The notes below the pieces were generated by a model. The model had not been told where the DNA came from. It did no database searches and worked only from the letters and a program-made list of their open reading frames with translations. A stretch of DNA of 47,077 nucleotides from contig WION01000408.1 of the NCBI GenBank assembly GCA_015039365.1, forward strand, positions 1 to 47,077. The letters are read 5' to 3'. A program made the position numbers and the translations under genes. The stretch comes from Amanita rubescens (Eukaryota > Basidiomycota > Agaricomycetes > Agaricales > Amanitaceae). Positions 1 through 10,563 of this stretch are shown here, piece by piece (the first letter of the stretch is position 1; every line of letters begins with the position of its first letter).

Positions 1-867
1 GGACTGTAATGAACGAAGCGATGGTCGAGCCGGTCGAGCCGGGCCAATCGGAAGCTAGCGGAGCTGAATTCTCCGAGGATTCCAACGCCATTTTCTCGTC
101 TTCGGCAATGTCATATCCTCGATGCTTCTGAACACAACCAGAGTCTCCTGACAACGCCGACCCGCCATCCCAACTTACTAACCCGCACGACACACAGGGC
201 ACTGCGACCTTAGTATCGATTGCTTATGGTGTCCCTCCTTTACACCAAGGACAGACACCACGTGCAGCTCCCAATTCTTATAGAAAGCGCCGTTTTGGTG
301 ATATTCAACTGTTCAAGCGTTCAGTCAGCAACGCCAGCGTGCACTGGCACGCAGTCGTCGCAGCGACCAATGATCTAGTCACGGTCTGCGCGTCACAGTC
401 CCCACGCCATTTTTCCTGAACCATTTACTTTGAACCTTGCCCTGGCCGGTTGTGCAGGCGATGACAACTGTATCCCCTGCTTTTGAGCATCTCGTGGAAC
501 TAACGGTAAGCATTAAGCCCTCTATTCTCGTTTCTTCAACCATCTACCATTTCGAGCAACGGGATATGTCAGGCAAGGCTGAAGCTGACTGATATCGTTG
601 TTCGAATTTCTCTTGCCGCTACCATGTGTCCTCGAATTTATCTCGTTTTTCAGGAACAGGGTGAGTAAAGCGAGCCAGTGAGGCTGTCGAAGCCGACCTG
701 GCATTGTCGCTCGAACTGGTCTCGCTGAGCGGCCCTGTACCTCGCCACCCGTTTTCTCACTGGTCTCGTTTTCTGCGATCTTCCGCAGATGCATCTGCTC
801 GGAAAACCGACGCACTCCGTGACCATTATTGTATCTTTTCCTTTACCCAACCTGTCTCTTGAATTGA
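1..867. other. Intergenic region without a supported gene
   Basis: I see no credible coding exon here: the open frames on both strands are short, rich in Arg, Ser and Pro, and lack family signatures. The only structure I can point to is a short segment at 28-73 that recurs in diverged form at 4293-4339. Confidence 0.5.
28..73. repeat. Dispersed repeat, copy A
   Basis: This stretch shares the core AGCCGGTC, (G/A)AGCC, CCAATCGGAAG and GCTGAATTCTC with 4293-4339. Looser resemblance continues downstream in both places, with a CCTCGATG motif followed by CGACCCGCC or TGACCGCC about 60-90 nt on. It may be a fragment of a decayed mobile element or of a duplicated flank. No terminal inverted repeats or coding frame are visible. 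Confidence 0.5.
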
Positions 868-1863
868 ATGCTCACGTGGATGCTTTATATTCAAGATTAT
901 GATGGCTCTGGCCCTGCTGATGATGGGGATGGCTATCGCATGACAAGTGCCATTCCTAGTGCCGACAGCGATGGTGTGGCCGCCAACCTCCCCGGCGATG
1001 CATCAACCAGCTCAACCCCGGCCCCATTAACTCGAATCCAGAAGCGAAAGCTACGCTACAAGCTTTACCGGGCGGACAAACGGCGGAAGGAGCGCGAAAT
1101 GAAGTTGGCCGCGAACGCGATGTCTGGCGCCCCCTCGGATTCTGATCCTAACCGCATGACGAACGACGGCCCTGGTGTCACAGCGAGAGTGCAGCCGCCC
1201 CTTTCCAGCCATGCATCAACCGATCCATCCTCCATCCCACCAAATACAGGGATGAAGCGAAGGCTAAGCTCTAGTTCTCCTCGGGCAGCCAAACGGCAAA
1301 AGGAAGCGGCCAAGAGCGCGACGTTTGATGGGCCCGTAACGGATTCTGGTCCTAACCACACGACAAGTATGCCCCTGGTTCCGACAGGGATAGCGCAGCC
1401 CCCACCTTTCCACCCATATATCAACCCTCCCATCCTCCACCTCATCAATGCTGGAGGTGGCCGAGAACACAATGCTTGGCGGTCCCCTCACGAGTTCCAA
1501 TTCGGACCCTAACCACATGATAATCGACACTTCTGGCCGATAACGATGGTACAGCTGCAGAGCCTTCCAGCCGCACCGAAGCGCAAATCCTTAGCACGAA
1601 TCCAGAAGGACAGGATACGCAGTAAGATCCGCCGGGGGGCTAAACGGTACAAGGAGAAGCAAATGAGGCTGGCTAAGGAAGCAATGGCTGGCAGTCCCCT
1701 CACGGAAAGCAATCAATCTGATTCTCACTGCATGACAAATGATGCACCTGGTACCGACAGTGGTAGAGCGGATCCCTGCCTTCTGGCGATGCTTCAATCC
1801 CTCCCATCCTCCGAAGAAAATGCGATGCTCTGCACATCACCGGCTTCCACGGCGTCGGGCTGA
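868..1863 (+). CDS. Hypothetical basic protein with degenerate internal repeats; frame interrupted
   Basis: Two open segments lie in the same frame, 868-1512 (214 codons, ATG) and 1546-1863 (105 codons, ATG). Both carry a repeated module: a basic stretch starting L(T/A)RIQK and rich in K and R, then an A-M-x-G-x-P turn, then SDP/SDS, then a M-T-N-D-x-P-G end. A third version of the tail (GGPLTSS to MIIDTSG) sits between them at 1472-1540 but in the +1 frame, so the continuous repeat protein is broken unless an unrecognised intron spans the gap. The basic part resembles the DNA-contacting arm of bZIP proteins only in composition; no leucine heptads follow. No family is recognised. It may be a decaying gene or one with missed introns. 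Confidence 0.35.
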
Positions 1864-2309
1864 CCAATGATGGGTAGCATCTTGGCGACCTTCTTTGTCG
1901 GTTCTGGGGCAAAGTGTTATTCAATAAAGTTTATCAGTCGGATGGCCCACCCTCCAACCCGCGACAATATTTACTTCATCTTAATTGTGCGACGTACTGT
2001 TCTGGTGGTGCTTGAATTTTTACGATAATCAAGACGACGATCTAATTTACCTTATAGGCTGTACATACATCATACATCATACATATCACGCTTCCTCTAT
2101 TTGGGGATCTAGTCAAGCCAATGAAAAGCTGAACTCGTCCTTCCTCTTTACAACCCACGACGTTCACCGCAACCTCGACGATGCCGACGACCACTATTCC
2201 CACTGGAAATACCTCCTTCGGAGACGTTTGCAGTTAGTTACATCAGTATCACGTACACGCTCCGACGTTTGCGTGATTACCTAAATGCCAAGTGACGATT
2301 CTGTGTACT
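1864..2309. other. Upstream region of the first BBE-like copy
   Basis: There is no convincing gene; the one open frame (1985-2284) does not look protein-like. The segment contains the shared promoter-proximal element at 2253-2273. Confidence 0.4.
2253..2273 (+). promoter_or_regulatory. Conserved upstream element of BBE-like copies 1 and 2
   Basis: The element reads GTACACGCTCCGACGTTTGC here and GTACATGCTCCGACGTTTAC at 5178-5198, each running one base further to G. It lies 57 nt before the start of copy 1 and 110 nt before that of copy 2. Near-identity outside coding sequence may mean a retained regulatory site or simply a recent duplication of the 5' flank. Confidence 0.4.
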
Positions 2310-4188
2310 ATGGGCGCCATGTCAGCGATCTTATACTTCGTTCTAGTTCTTCTGCCGCTCGTCCTTGGCAATTCACTAAGCAACTACAAACACATATGCG
2401 AAGCTATAGCGTCTGCTATTTCTCCTGAAAGCGCGGTGTTCTATGCAGGTGGGCACCCATCGTTTCCCTAAGTCCGTTCTTCCTCGCGGATATCCCAGGC
2501 AGCAACAGTTACGACAGCGATATACGCCACTGGGCTATCACCGGTTCGCAACGCTCAGCTTGCACAGTTGAACCTGGAAATGCAAATGACGTAGGCAAAG
2601 TTGTGCGTCATGTTGCCGTCTTCAATTGGCGAGTAGTACCGCTGACGGACATCAATGCAACTGCAAATCCTAGACAAACTCCGAACTCCTTTTGCCGTTA
2701 GTTCAAGTTTATCTCCTCTAATGGATGGTAGTTGAAGTTATGTGCAGGTCAAAAGTGGAGGCTACGTTATGAATCCTGGATTCTCATCCACACCGGGGGT
2801 TCAAATTGCTATGACCCGGTTCAATGAAGTTATCTACGACTCTTCAACAGAAACGGTGCAATTTGGCTCTGGTCTCATCTTCGACGATGTTACGATGCTT
2901 TGGCGCCTTACAACCGCAGCGTCACTGGTGCAAGAGTAGCCGGAGTAGGCGTTGGCGGATATTTGCTTGGTGGTGGTGAGCACGAGATGTTTTAATGTGT
3001 TCATTCTGGTCATAATATTCCTTTCGAAGGATACAGCTGGAAGACGAATCAAATCGGACTCGGTTCCGATACCATTATATTATTGACTACGAGTTCGTGA
3101 AGCCCGATGGGGAAATAGTTAAAGTGACTGGATTATCAGATGCTGAATTATTCTTCGGGCTTAAGGTGATTTATTTCTCGCGCCCTTTATCCGACTGAGC
3201 TGACTGACGTTCACGTTTACGGTTCACCTAGGGTGGTTTCAACAATTTTGTAAGGCGAATGAATACCAATGTGATAACTAGCCAACCTATTTTCAGGGTA
3301 TAGTTACCCGCTTTACGTTGAATGCGTTACCGCAACCGGCTGTCTGGTGTGTATCTCGTTAGCTTGTGAGGTCAGAAAGTTGATATTTATAATTAGGCCG
3401 TTACAATTATCTATCCCCGTTCGTCCGTTCCAGACGTGACAGCTGCTATTATAAAGTTCAGCGCCGACAACCAGGATTCAAGAGCGAATATTGAGCCTCA
3501 GGACTGTTTGATGACTTTTTGACGGTTTCTTCCGAGTCAAGCGACGTACATACAAGGAAGTATACCGATTTCATTAATTCTGTGAACACCACATCTGTTG
3601 CTGGCATTTGGTGGGTTTCACCACAATTTATATGCTTATATGCGATAGTGATTGAACACTGATCAACTCTTAGCGGGGTGTTCCACACCGTCCCACTACT
3701 CAAACACTCTCCAAAAGTTATGGCGGCAATCCAGAACGAGACGAGGGTATGTTGAGTCATCCTGTTAAAGTATAGCCTTCCGATAAACATTCCTCGTTAG
3801 TTCTGGGGTCAAGCTCTGTCTAAAAAAGGCGGATTTGTCGGATACACTGTAGAGCCGCTTCTACCGACCATACTGAGCCACAATACCACACCGACAGCTT
3901 ATCCTCCAACCCGCGACCAGGTCTACTTTCCGTTCACTATTAGCTTTCTTGGTTGGCAAAATGCAAAGTACGACAGCTATTTTTATGATGCCATTCGACA
4001 GAGTGCCGAATGTATCCGTCACGTCGCCATTCAAGATGGCCAGGATATAAGCGATGCACGCTTTATCCAAATGACGCAATATTCCTCTGAGAGACATGTA
4101 TGGTGCGAATTTGGACAAGTTGCACTCGTTGAGGCACAGGGTCGACCCGCACAATGTCATGGGATTGACAGGCGGATTCAAGTTTTGA
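2310..4188 (+). pseudogene. BBE-like FAD oxidase copy 1, pseudogene
   Basis: The full gene outline is present: a hydrophobic signal segment from 2310/2319, the CTVEPG motif in exon 2, KSGGYV in exon 4 and a terminal GGFKF before TGA. It is broken in several ways. The acceptor of intron 2 lacks AG (GCAA precedes the exon). Exon 4 has a 1-nt loss at about 2889 (FDDV then out of frame). Exon 5 has extra bases near 3075. Material is missing between exons 8 and 9 (about 3484-3500). The YPNYA region is deleted near 4071. The flavin-linking His of the KSGGH motif is Tyr here. Several independent lesions make this a dead copy; it was clearly derived from the same 11-exon ancestor as its neighbours. 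Confidence 0.88.
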
Positions 4189-4292
4189 TATAGAAAGTTG
4201 TAGACAACCTAATTTCTGCTCATAGGATGGTCGACAGGTTGTCGTTTTAAATATTACAATCTTGGACTTGCGTTGCTATTGGTGTGTCGGGC

Positions 4293-4339
4293 AGCCGGTC
4301 AAGCCGAGCCAATCGGAAGTTGAGTGGGGCTGAATTCTC
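4293..4339. repeat. Dispersed repeat, copy B
   Basis: Diverged partner of the segment at 28-73 (core AGCCGGTC, CCAATCGGAAG, GCTGAATTCTC). It starts about 100 nt after the stop of BBE-like copy 1. Confidence 0.5.
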
Positions 4340-5177
4340 AGCTCCGACTGGACTTGTCCGAGATCCGTTCTTTTGTGTTGCCACTCCACCTCGATGATGC
4401 TGACCGCCATTGCAAGTCAAGAACAACCATGGTATTAGGTACGGCAACTTCCTTGCCCAAGAGGCCACATGCTGGTCGTCGCTTTTTATCCTTGCTGAAC
4501 GCGTCGTCTTGGCAGTATTCAAATGCCGGCAAATGCATCCTATGTGCTGAAGACCTGCAGCTACCCGTTGTGCTAAGCACCCTATTCGTTCATCCTCGTG
4601 GTCATACAATACCGAAATAGACTACGCGGGTTTGTATATTCACCCTGCGATGCAATTCACTTGTTCCACGTTACCATCAAGAAATCACCGCGTATTTGAC
4701 TGAAGAATGCGAAAAATGGGATAGGACCAGAAAGGATCACATCATAGGTGATGACACGGTGTCCACGGAGTGCTTTTTGTCGATGCAATTACTTCGGCAC
4801 CAGCCGCCTTGGCAAGGCCAAGCCTTCAGTTTTACGAAGTCACAACTATGAATAGATGCTGCTCCAGGCTCTCGGCCATGCTCAGTTTACGTCGGGAACG
4901 ACTCGTTTAATCGCATCTTACGCTATTTGTCTTGGGATTCTAGGAGTCGGTGCCGGAGCCTGCAAGATTCATGCGTCACTGCTTGATGAGCACGGATGGA
5001 TCTGGATCAAGATCGCGGACATCGTCCCCAGAATCGTCGCCTTGCTTCCTTCGTCTGCTATAATTCTCGAGCGTGATGGATGCACTTGTTCAATTGCTTA
5101 GTCGAGGAGCATTGACAGCGAGCATTCCCAGGGATGGGTTTCAGTTATGAACAGATTTCCTCAACATCGTGTATTCC

Positions 5178-5198
5178 GTACATGCTCCGACGTTTACG
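5178..5198 (+). promoter_or_regulatory. Conserved upstream element of BBE-like copy 2
   Basis: It differs at only two of 21 positions from 2253-2273 ahead of copy 1. It lies about 60 nt before the TATA box of copy 2. Confidence 0.4.
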
Positions 5199-5258
5199 CA
5201 TTAATACTCGTTCTAGATGCTCGTTGCCAATGCACGCATCTGAGCGGCATTAAGGGAG

Positions 5259-5265
5259 TATAAAA
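5259..5265 (+). promoter_or_regulatory. TATA box of BBE-like copy 2
   Basis: TATAAAA lies 49 nt before the ATG at 5308. Copies 5 and 8 have TATA boxes 42 nt before their ATG and copy 6 has ATATATA at a similar distance, which supports both the starts and the box. Confidence 0.6.
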
Positions 5266-5307
5266 CCAACGGCGGTACAGCTCAAATGCCGTCCAAAATC
5301 CATAGCA

Positions 5308-7313
5308 ATGTTAGCAACCTTATACTTCGTTCTAGCTCTTCTACCCCTCGTCTCCGGTGATCTAACCAATGTCAAGCGCGATTCTAACGACTGCAAAGAA
5401 GTATGTCAAGCTATATCTGCTGCAGTTTCGTCCAAAACCACGGTTTTCTATCCCGGTGGGGACTCATCAGTTCCCAAGCGACGCACTTCCTCACCTTTAT
5501 TTCAGGAAGCAAAAACTACGAAAATGATATATCTCATTGGGTTGCTTCCAGCTCGCAACAATCAGCTTGCACAGTTGAACCTGGGAGCGCACATGACGTA
5601 GGAAAGATTGTAAATTGTGTCGCCATCATTCTCGTCAAGTGCCATGCTGATGGTCATGATACAGCTACAAATGCTAGGCAAATCCCGTACTCCTTTCGCC
5701 GTGAGTTTCGAATACATTCCCCTCAACGGCCGGGAGAAAACTAATTATCCTATATAGGTTAAGAGCGGAGGTCACAGCGTAAACCCTGGATTCTCATCCA
5801 CTCCGGGCATTCAAATTTCCATGACCCGTTTCAGCGAAGTTATATACGACTCTTCGACAGAAACAGTGGAAATTGGACCTGGCCTTCTTTTTGGGGACGT
5901 TTATGATGCTTTGGCGCCCTACAACCGCAGCGTCGCCGGCGGTAGAACAGGTGGAACAGGTGTTGGAGGACTGCTGCTCGGTGGTGGTGAGTAGAACGTA
6001 TTCTGACATCGTCATTATATCTAGTCTCAATGTCACCTTCAAAGGATACACCTGGCAGACAAATCAAATCGGACTCGCAATTGACACCATTGTTGCTTAT
6101 GAGCTAGTGAAGCCAGATGGGAAAGTGATCAAAGTAACAGAAGAATCAGATCCTGAACTCTTCTTCGGGCTCAAGGTGATTTCTCTCCAGTCCTTTTGTC
6201 GACTAAGCTCACGTTCACTTTGTTTAGGGTGGTCTGAATAACTTTGTAAGACGTTCAAATACTGAGATGAAGACCACCTAACATGATGTTAGGGAGTGGT
6301 CACCCGCTTCACGTTGAAGGCATTACAACAACCCTCTGTCTGGGTATCATCTCATCAGCTTAACTTTGTGAAGTATTGATACGATACTATTTTAGGCCGG
6401 TACAATTAACTACCCTTCATCTTCGGTGCCGGATGCGGTAGCTGCTCTTGTGAAGTTCAGTGCTAACAACAAGAATGCGAAGGCAAATATTTTGTCTTTA
6501 TTCAACTTCATCAACGGCTCGGTATAGTATTTAAAATACGCCTGGTCATTGACTTGTAGATTAACGTGCTTGTCCTCCTAGACCTTAAACAAGGCAATAT
6601 TGTACTATGATGGTCCCAGCCCACCCTCAGGACTCTTTGCTGATTTTTTCAAGATTCCCGAGGTGGCACGCGATGTCCATACAAGGAGCTTCGCCAATTT
6701 TATTAATTCTATAAGCCACAATTTCCTCATTGGTCATCGGCGAGTTTCGTTATCTTTTATATCCAATTGCGATTGAATCATAGACTCTTAGCGGGATGTT
6801 CCAAACTGTTCCACTGCTTAGAAACTCCCGAAAGGTCATGGCTGCAATCCTAAACGAGACGAATGTACGTCATTATGCTATTGAAGTGTAGCGTTTCAAG
6901 TTAGTAACATTCCTTGTAAGTTCTGGGGCCAAGCTCTATCTGACAAGGGTGGGTTTGTGTTGTATACCGCTGAACCATTCCTATCCTCCATCCTGAGCCA
7001 CAACAAGGCACCGACGGCTTACCCTCCGACTCGTGACCATGTCTACCTTCCTCTCGGTATCTTGTTTGCGTGGGTAAACGCAACGCATGATGATTTTTTT
7101 TACGATGCCATTCGTCGGAGTGCCGAACGCATCCGCGATGTTGCGATTCAAGATGGTCAGGAGATTGCTCATGCACTGCTGTACCCTAACTATGCCATCT
7201 TTGGCACCCCTTTGGGAGATATGTATGGCGCGAATGTGGATAAGTTGCACAGATTGAAGAAGAGGGTAGATCCGGATAATGTTATGGAGTTGACTGGAGC
7301 GTTCAAATTTTGA
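5308..7313 (+). CDS. Secreted BBE-like FAD-linked oxidase, copy 2
   Basis: Predicted exons are 5308-5455, 5506-5609, 5665-5700, 5758-5986, 6045-6175, 6228-6245, 6293-6343, 6396-6521, 6582-6739, 6792-6864 and 6921-7313, giving 488 residues. The protein starts with a signal peptide (MLATLYFVLALLPLVSG). It has the FAD-binding PCMH/VAO fold landmarks CTVEPG, KSGGH with His102 as the expected covalent flavin ligand, and a GVGG..LGGG turn. It ends with the C-terminal BBE segment (LYPNYA, MYGANV, VDPDNVM). The second cysteinyl flavin link of classical BBE is not seen. VAO/BBE enzymes oxidise alcohols, sugars or alkaloids using O2; the substrate cannot be told. Intron 9 needs a GC donor (GCGAGT at 6740), because reading through meets a stop. 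Otherwise there are no lesions. Confidence 0.85.
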
Positions 7314-8270
7314 TTTGGGTCGGATCGTTTGTGCCAGTGATACCAGATGGACAATAGTCTACACTCACGACATGTGACGAAACCTGAGGGAATCATTATT
7401 GAATAACATGCGGTGCGCGACTATATCTTTTAGGGTGCACATATGGTCTCGGAGCTATCTGACTAGCGATCGAAGGTGAGTTCGGGATGAGATGCGGCCG
7501 CTGATTTTGATCCAATAATCGTCAAGCGTCGTATATCCCGGCCGTAGGACAAACAAAAGATTATAATAAGAACCTTCGAGCGGTTTACCATTGGCTCTCG
7601 TCCCCACTAGTTCAATGGACAGACATGAAGGAACTGGAGATTATCTGAGCAATCGCCGAACAATCATAGCACACTATCGGCGCTTCCACCAGTGTCTGCC
7701 TCGATGAGGCTTCGAAGTTCAATGTGCCAGTGCATTCCGCATGATAAACAAGGTCCAAAACCAGTGGCGCAGAAGTTCCGGAATCCGGATCTGCACTCTC
7801 CATTGTTTTAGTATTCATATTTGTGGATAACTTGCGATCTATTTGATGCTTATCATAGGGCCTTGAATGGCATGTAACTTCTAGTGGCATTTCATTCTCG
7901 GTCCGAGATTTTCTATTTGTCCGTGTTTGTCCGTTCTTTCACTCTCCAACCGCGCGGTCTCCCGGCGTCAACAGAGATAGCGTAGGACCATTCATACCGT
8001 GACATGCGTTTCGAAAAGACTAGCATCAAGGAGTGACATTAAAAGTGCGTTTTGAAATGTTTTAGTTGAAGCAAGCCTGAGACACATATAGGTTCATCAT
8101 TGTCGTTACTCAGGCTCAATAAATCAATACGAAGTAATACAGTCACGCCAAAACGGATTGTGTACACGTCACCTTACGGCCGGGGCTTATCAATGAATGC
8201 TATGCCCATGAGGCACATGACCATCCTATTAATATGATGGAGGAAACACCATGGCTCCCTCACAAGAACG
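7314..8270. other. Intergenic region between BBE-like copies 2 and 3
   Basis: Nothing here has a family signature. One minus-strand ATG frame at 7612-7890 (92 residues, with APLVLDLVYHAEC) reads somewhat like protein and might be a small gene, but it has no partner or motif. Confidence 0.4.
7612..7890 (-). CDS. Possible small hypothetical protein
   Basis: A single open frame of 92 residues starts with ATG at 7890. It has a hydrophilic N-terminal half and a C-terminal half with four Cys and hydrophobic patches. It has no signal peptide, recognised domain or homologue elsewhere in the window. It lies opposite in strand to the flanking oxidase genes. It could be a chance frame. Confidence 0.2.
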   Translation of the reverse strand: MPLEVTCHSRPYDKHQIDRKLSTNMNTKTMESADPDSGTSAPLVLDLVYHAECTGTLNFEASSRQTLVEAPIVCYDCSAIAQIISSSFMSVH

Positions 8271-10275
8271 ATGATTGAGGTCTTGCACTTTGTTCTAGTT
8301 CTCGTATCCTACTTCTTTGGTGGTCAGCCCAATATCGAACTCGACCCTAAGAGCCATCAGCGCGCATGTCAAGCCATTTCAGATGTAATTTCGCCCCAAA
8401 GCGCCGTTTATTATCCTGGTAAGTTCTTCTCTATTTTCCCGTCTTCTTCCGAACTTAACACTTTATGTTTTCCCTACAGGAAGTGAACGCTACGTGAAAG
8501 ATACGCATCACTGGGGTCTCATCAGCGCCCAACCATCTGCCTGTACAGTTGAACCTGGAGACGCAAGGGATGTAGGAAAAATTGTGAGTCTTGGTATCCT
8601 CGTCAAGTTCCGTGTGCTCACTATCAATGGTCATCGATATAGTTGCAAATTCTTGGCAAATCCCGTATTCCTTTCGGCGTCAGTGAACATTCAACATTTC
8701 ATTTCGACAATATCTAATTTGAACATACCATGTTATCTAGATCAAAAGCGGAGGCCATACTATGAATCCTGGATTCTCATCCACACCAGGCGTTCAGATT
8801 GCTTTAACTCGATTCAATGAAATCAAATACGATTCTTCGGCCGAAACGGTGGAGTTCGGTTCTGGCCTTCGTTGCGACGACGTCTACAATGCTCTGGCAC
8901 CCTACAACCGTAGTATTGCTGGGGCAAGAGGGTCTGGGGTAGGTGTTGGAGGGTTCTTGCTCGGTGGAGGTAGGTTTGCAGTATTTGATATGACCTTTTC
9001 TTAACCGCATTCGAAGGTTATTCCTGGAAGACGAATCAAAATGGGCTTGGATTTGATACTATCGTTGCTTACGAGCTCGTAAAACCAAATGGACAAGTGG
9101 TCAAAGTGACGGAACAATCGGATCCTGAACTGTTCTTTGGGTTAAAGGTGATTTGTCTATCATTTACTCTGGCGAATGCAGTGAGCTCACGTTTCCTTTT
9201 GTCAGGGTGGCTTCAACAACTTCGTAAATCGTCCGTTTATCACCATGTGACGGGCTAACCCATCACTAGGGTGTCGTAACTCGCTTCACGCTGAAGGCAT
9301 TGCCTCAACCTGCGGTCTGGGTATGTGTTGCGGCTGTTGCATTTATGGGTGTGGTAAATATGACGTTTTCAGGCTGCAACGATTTCCTATCCCGGATCTG
9401 CTATGCCGGATATATCAGCCGCTTTCCTGAAATTTGATGACAATAACAGCGATGTAAAGGCAAATGTGATACCCTTATACCTCTCATTCAACGGCACGGT
9501 ATGTGTCAAAGCGTTCTGTGCCTTGACTTGTAGCTCATGCTCATCCCAGATGATAGTCACTCTATATTTATACTATGATAGTCCCAACCCTCCACCCGGG
9601 CTTTTTGATGAGTTTTTGACGGTTTCGGCGCTATCAAGCAATGTACACGAAGGAACCTTTGCCGATTACATCAATTCCAATTCACTAGATGCTTTAAGTG
9701 GCCTTCGGTACGTGTCGACTTCTTTTTTTGTTAATATCAATCAAACCAGTGAATCACAGAGGGGTATACCACACTGTTCCGTTGCTTAAGCATTCTCCAA
9801 ACGTCATGGCGGCAATTCAAAACGAGACGACTGTGCGTCACCTTTCCATTGATGCATAATCCTTCATTGATGTCTCCCTTTAGTTCTGGGGTGAATATTT
9901 ATCCCCGAAAGCCGGGAGTATCGGGTACGCTCTTGAGCCATTCCTGCCGTCCATCTTGAGCCACAACACCTCACCAACGGCTTACCCCCCGACCCGTGAC
10001 CATGTCTATTACCCTCTTGCCCTTTACGCATCATGGGTGGATGAGAAATATGACAACGAGTTTTACGAAGTCATTCGCCAGAGTGCCGCACGCATTCGCG
10101 ATGTCGCTACTCAAGATGGCCAGGATTTAACCAATGCGCCACTCTACCCGAACTATGCCATGTTTGATGTTCCGTTAAGTGATATGTATGGCGAAAATGT
10201 GACAAGTTGCGATCGCTGAGGCGAAGGGTTGATCCTCACAATGTTATGGGATTGACGGGTGGATTCAGATTTTGA
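8271..10275 (+). CDS. BBE-like FAD oxidase copy 3, C-terminal frameshift
   Basis: The exons follow the family pattern: 8271-8418, 8480-8583, 8643-8678, 8741-8969, 9017-9147, 9206-9223, 9270-9320, 9373-9498, 9550-9707, 9760-9832 and 9884 onward. The signal segment is FVLVLVSYFFGG. KSGGHT carries the flavin-linking His, and LYPNYA is intact. At about 10200 one base is missing relative to every sibling (AATGTGACAAG for AAYGTnGACAAG). The frame therefore ends at 10219 after about 469 residues, instead of running to the family stop at 10273-10275, and the last ~25 residues of the BBE segment (RL..VDPHNVMGL) are lost. It could be a very recent null, a tolerated truncation or a sequencing error. Everything upstream is clean. 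Confidence 0.75.
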
Positions 10276-10563
10276 GTTGGGCGGTTGGGCGGTTTACAGT
10301 ATAAATATGGGCCTCGAGTTACGTTCAACTTGTTTAGACCGGACAAGTCGGGATATGATATATGACAGATGATGATTGTTTGGAAACACGTTGCAGCGGG
10401 GGGAACAAAAAAGTCAAAAGCGGAGATAAATCTGACTAATTGACGTTCACACATGATGTCGTTCAGAATTACATATGGCAAAGATGCTGTGCACATGAGC
10501 GCTGTTACAGCATGACGAGCTTGACGTTTAACTACATGTGGTAAGGCTCTTATCCTCAAACCC

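Larger units (their letters stand above)
4189..5307. other. Intergenic region between BBE-like copies 1 and 2
   Basis: This holds repeat copy B (4293-4339), the shared upstream element (5178-5198) and the TATA box of copy 2. An ATG-started frame at 4856-5101 (81 residues, one possible membrane segment around ASYAICLGILGVGAG) is open, but nothing else supports it as a gene. Confidence 0.45.

Noticed and set aside
1065..1530. Minus-strand open frames over the basic repeat gene
   Set aside because: They lie opposite the repeat-bearing plus frame, are rich in Gly/Trp/Arg and have no independent support; they are shadows.
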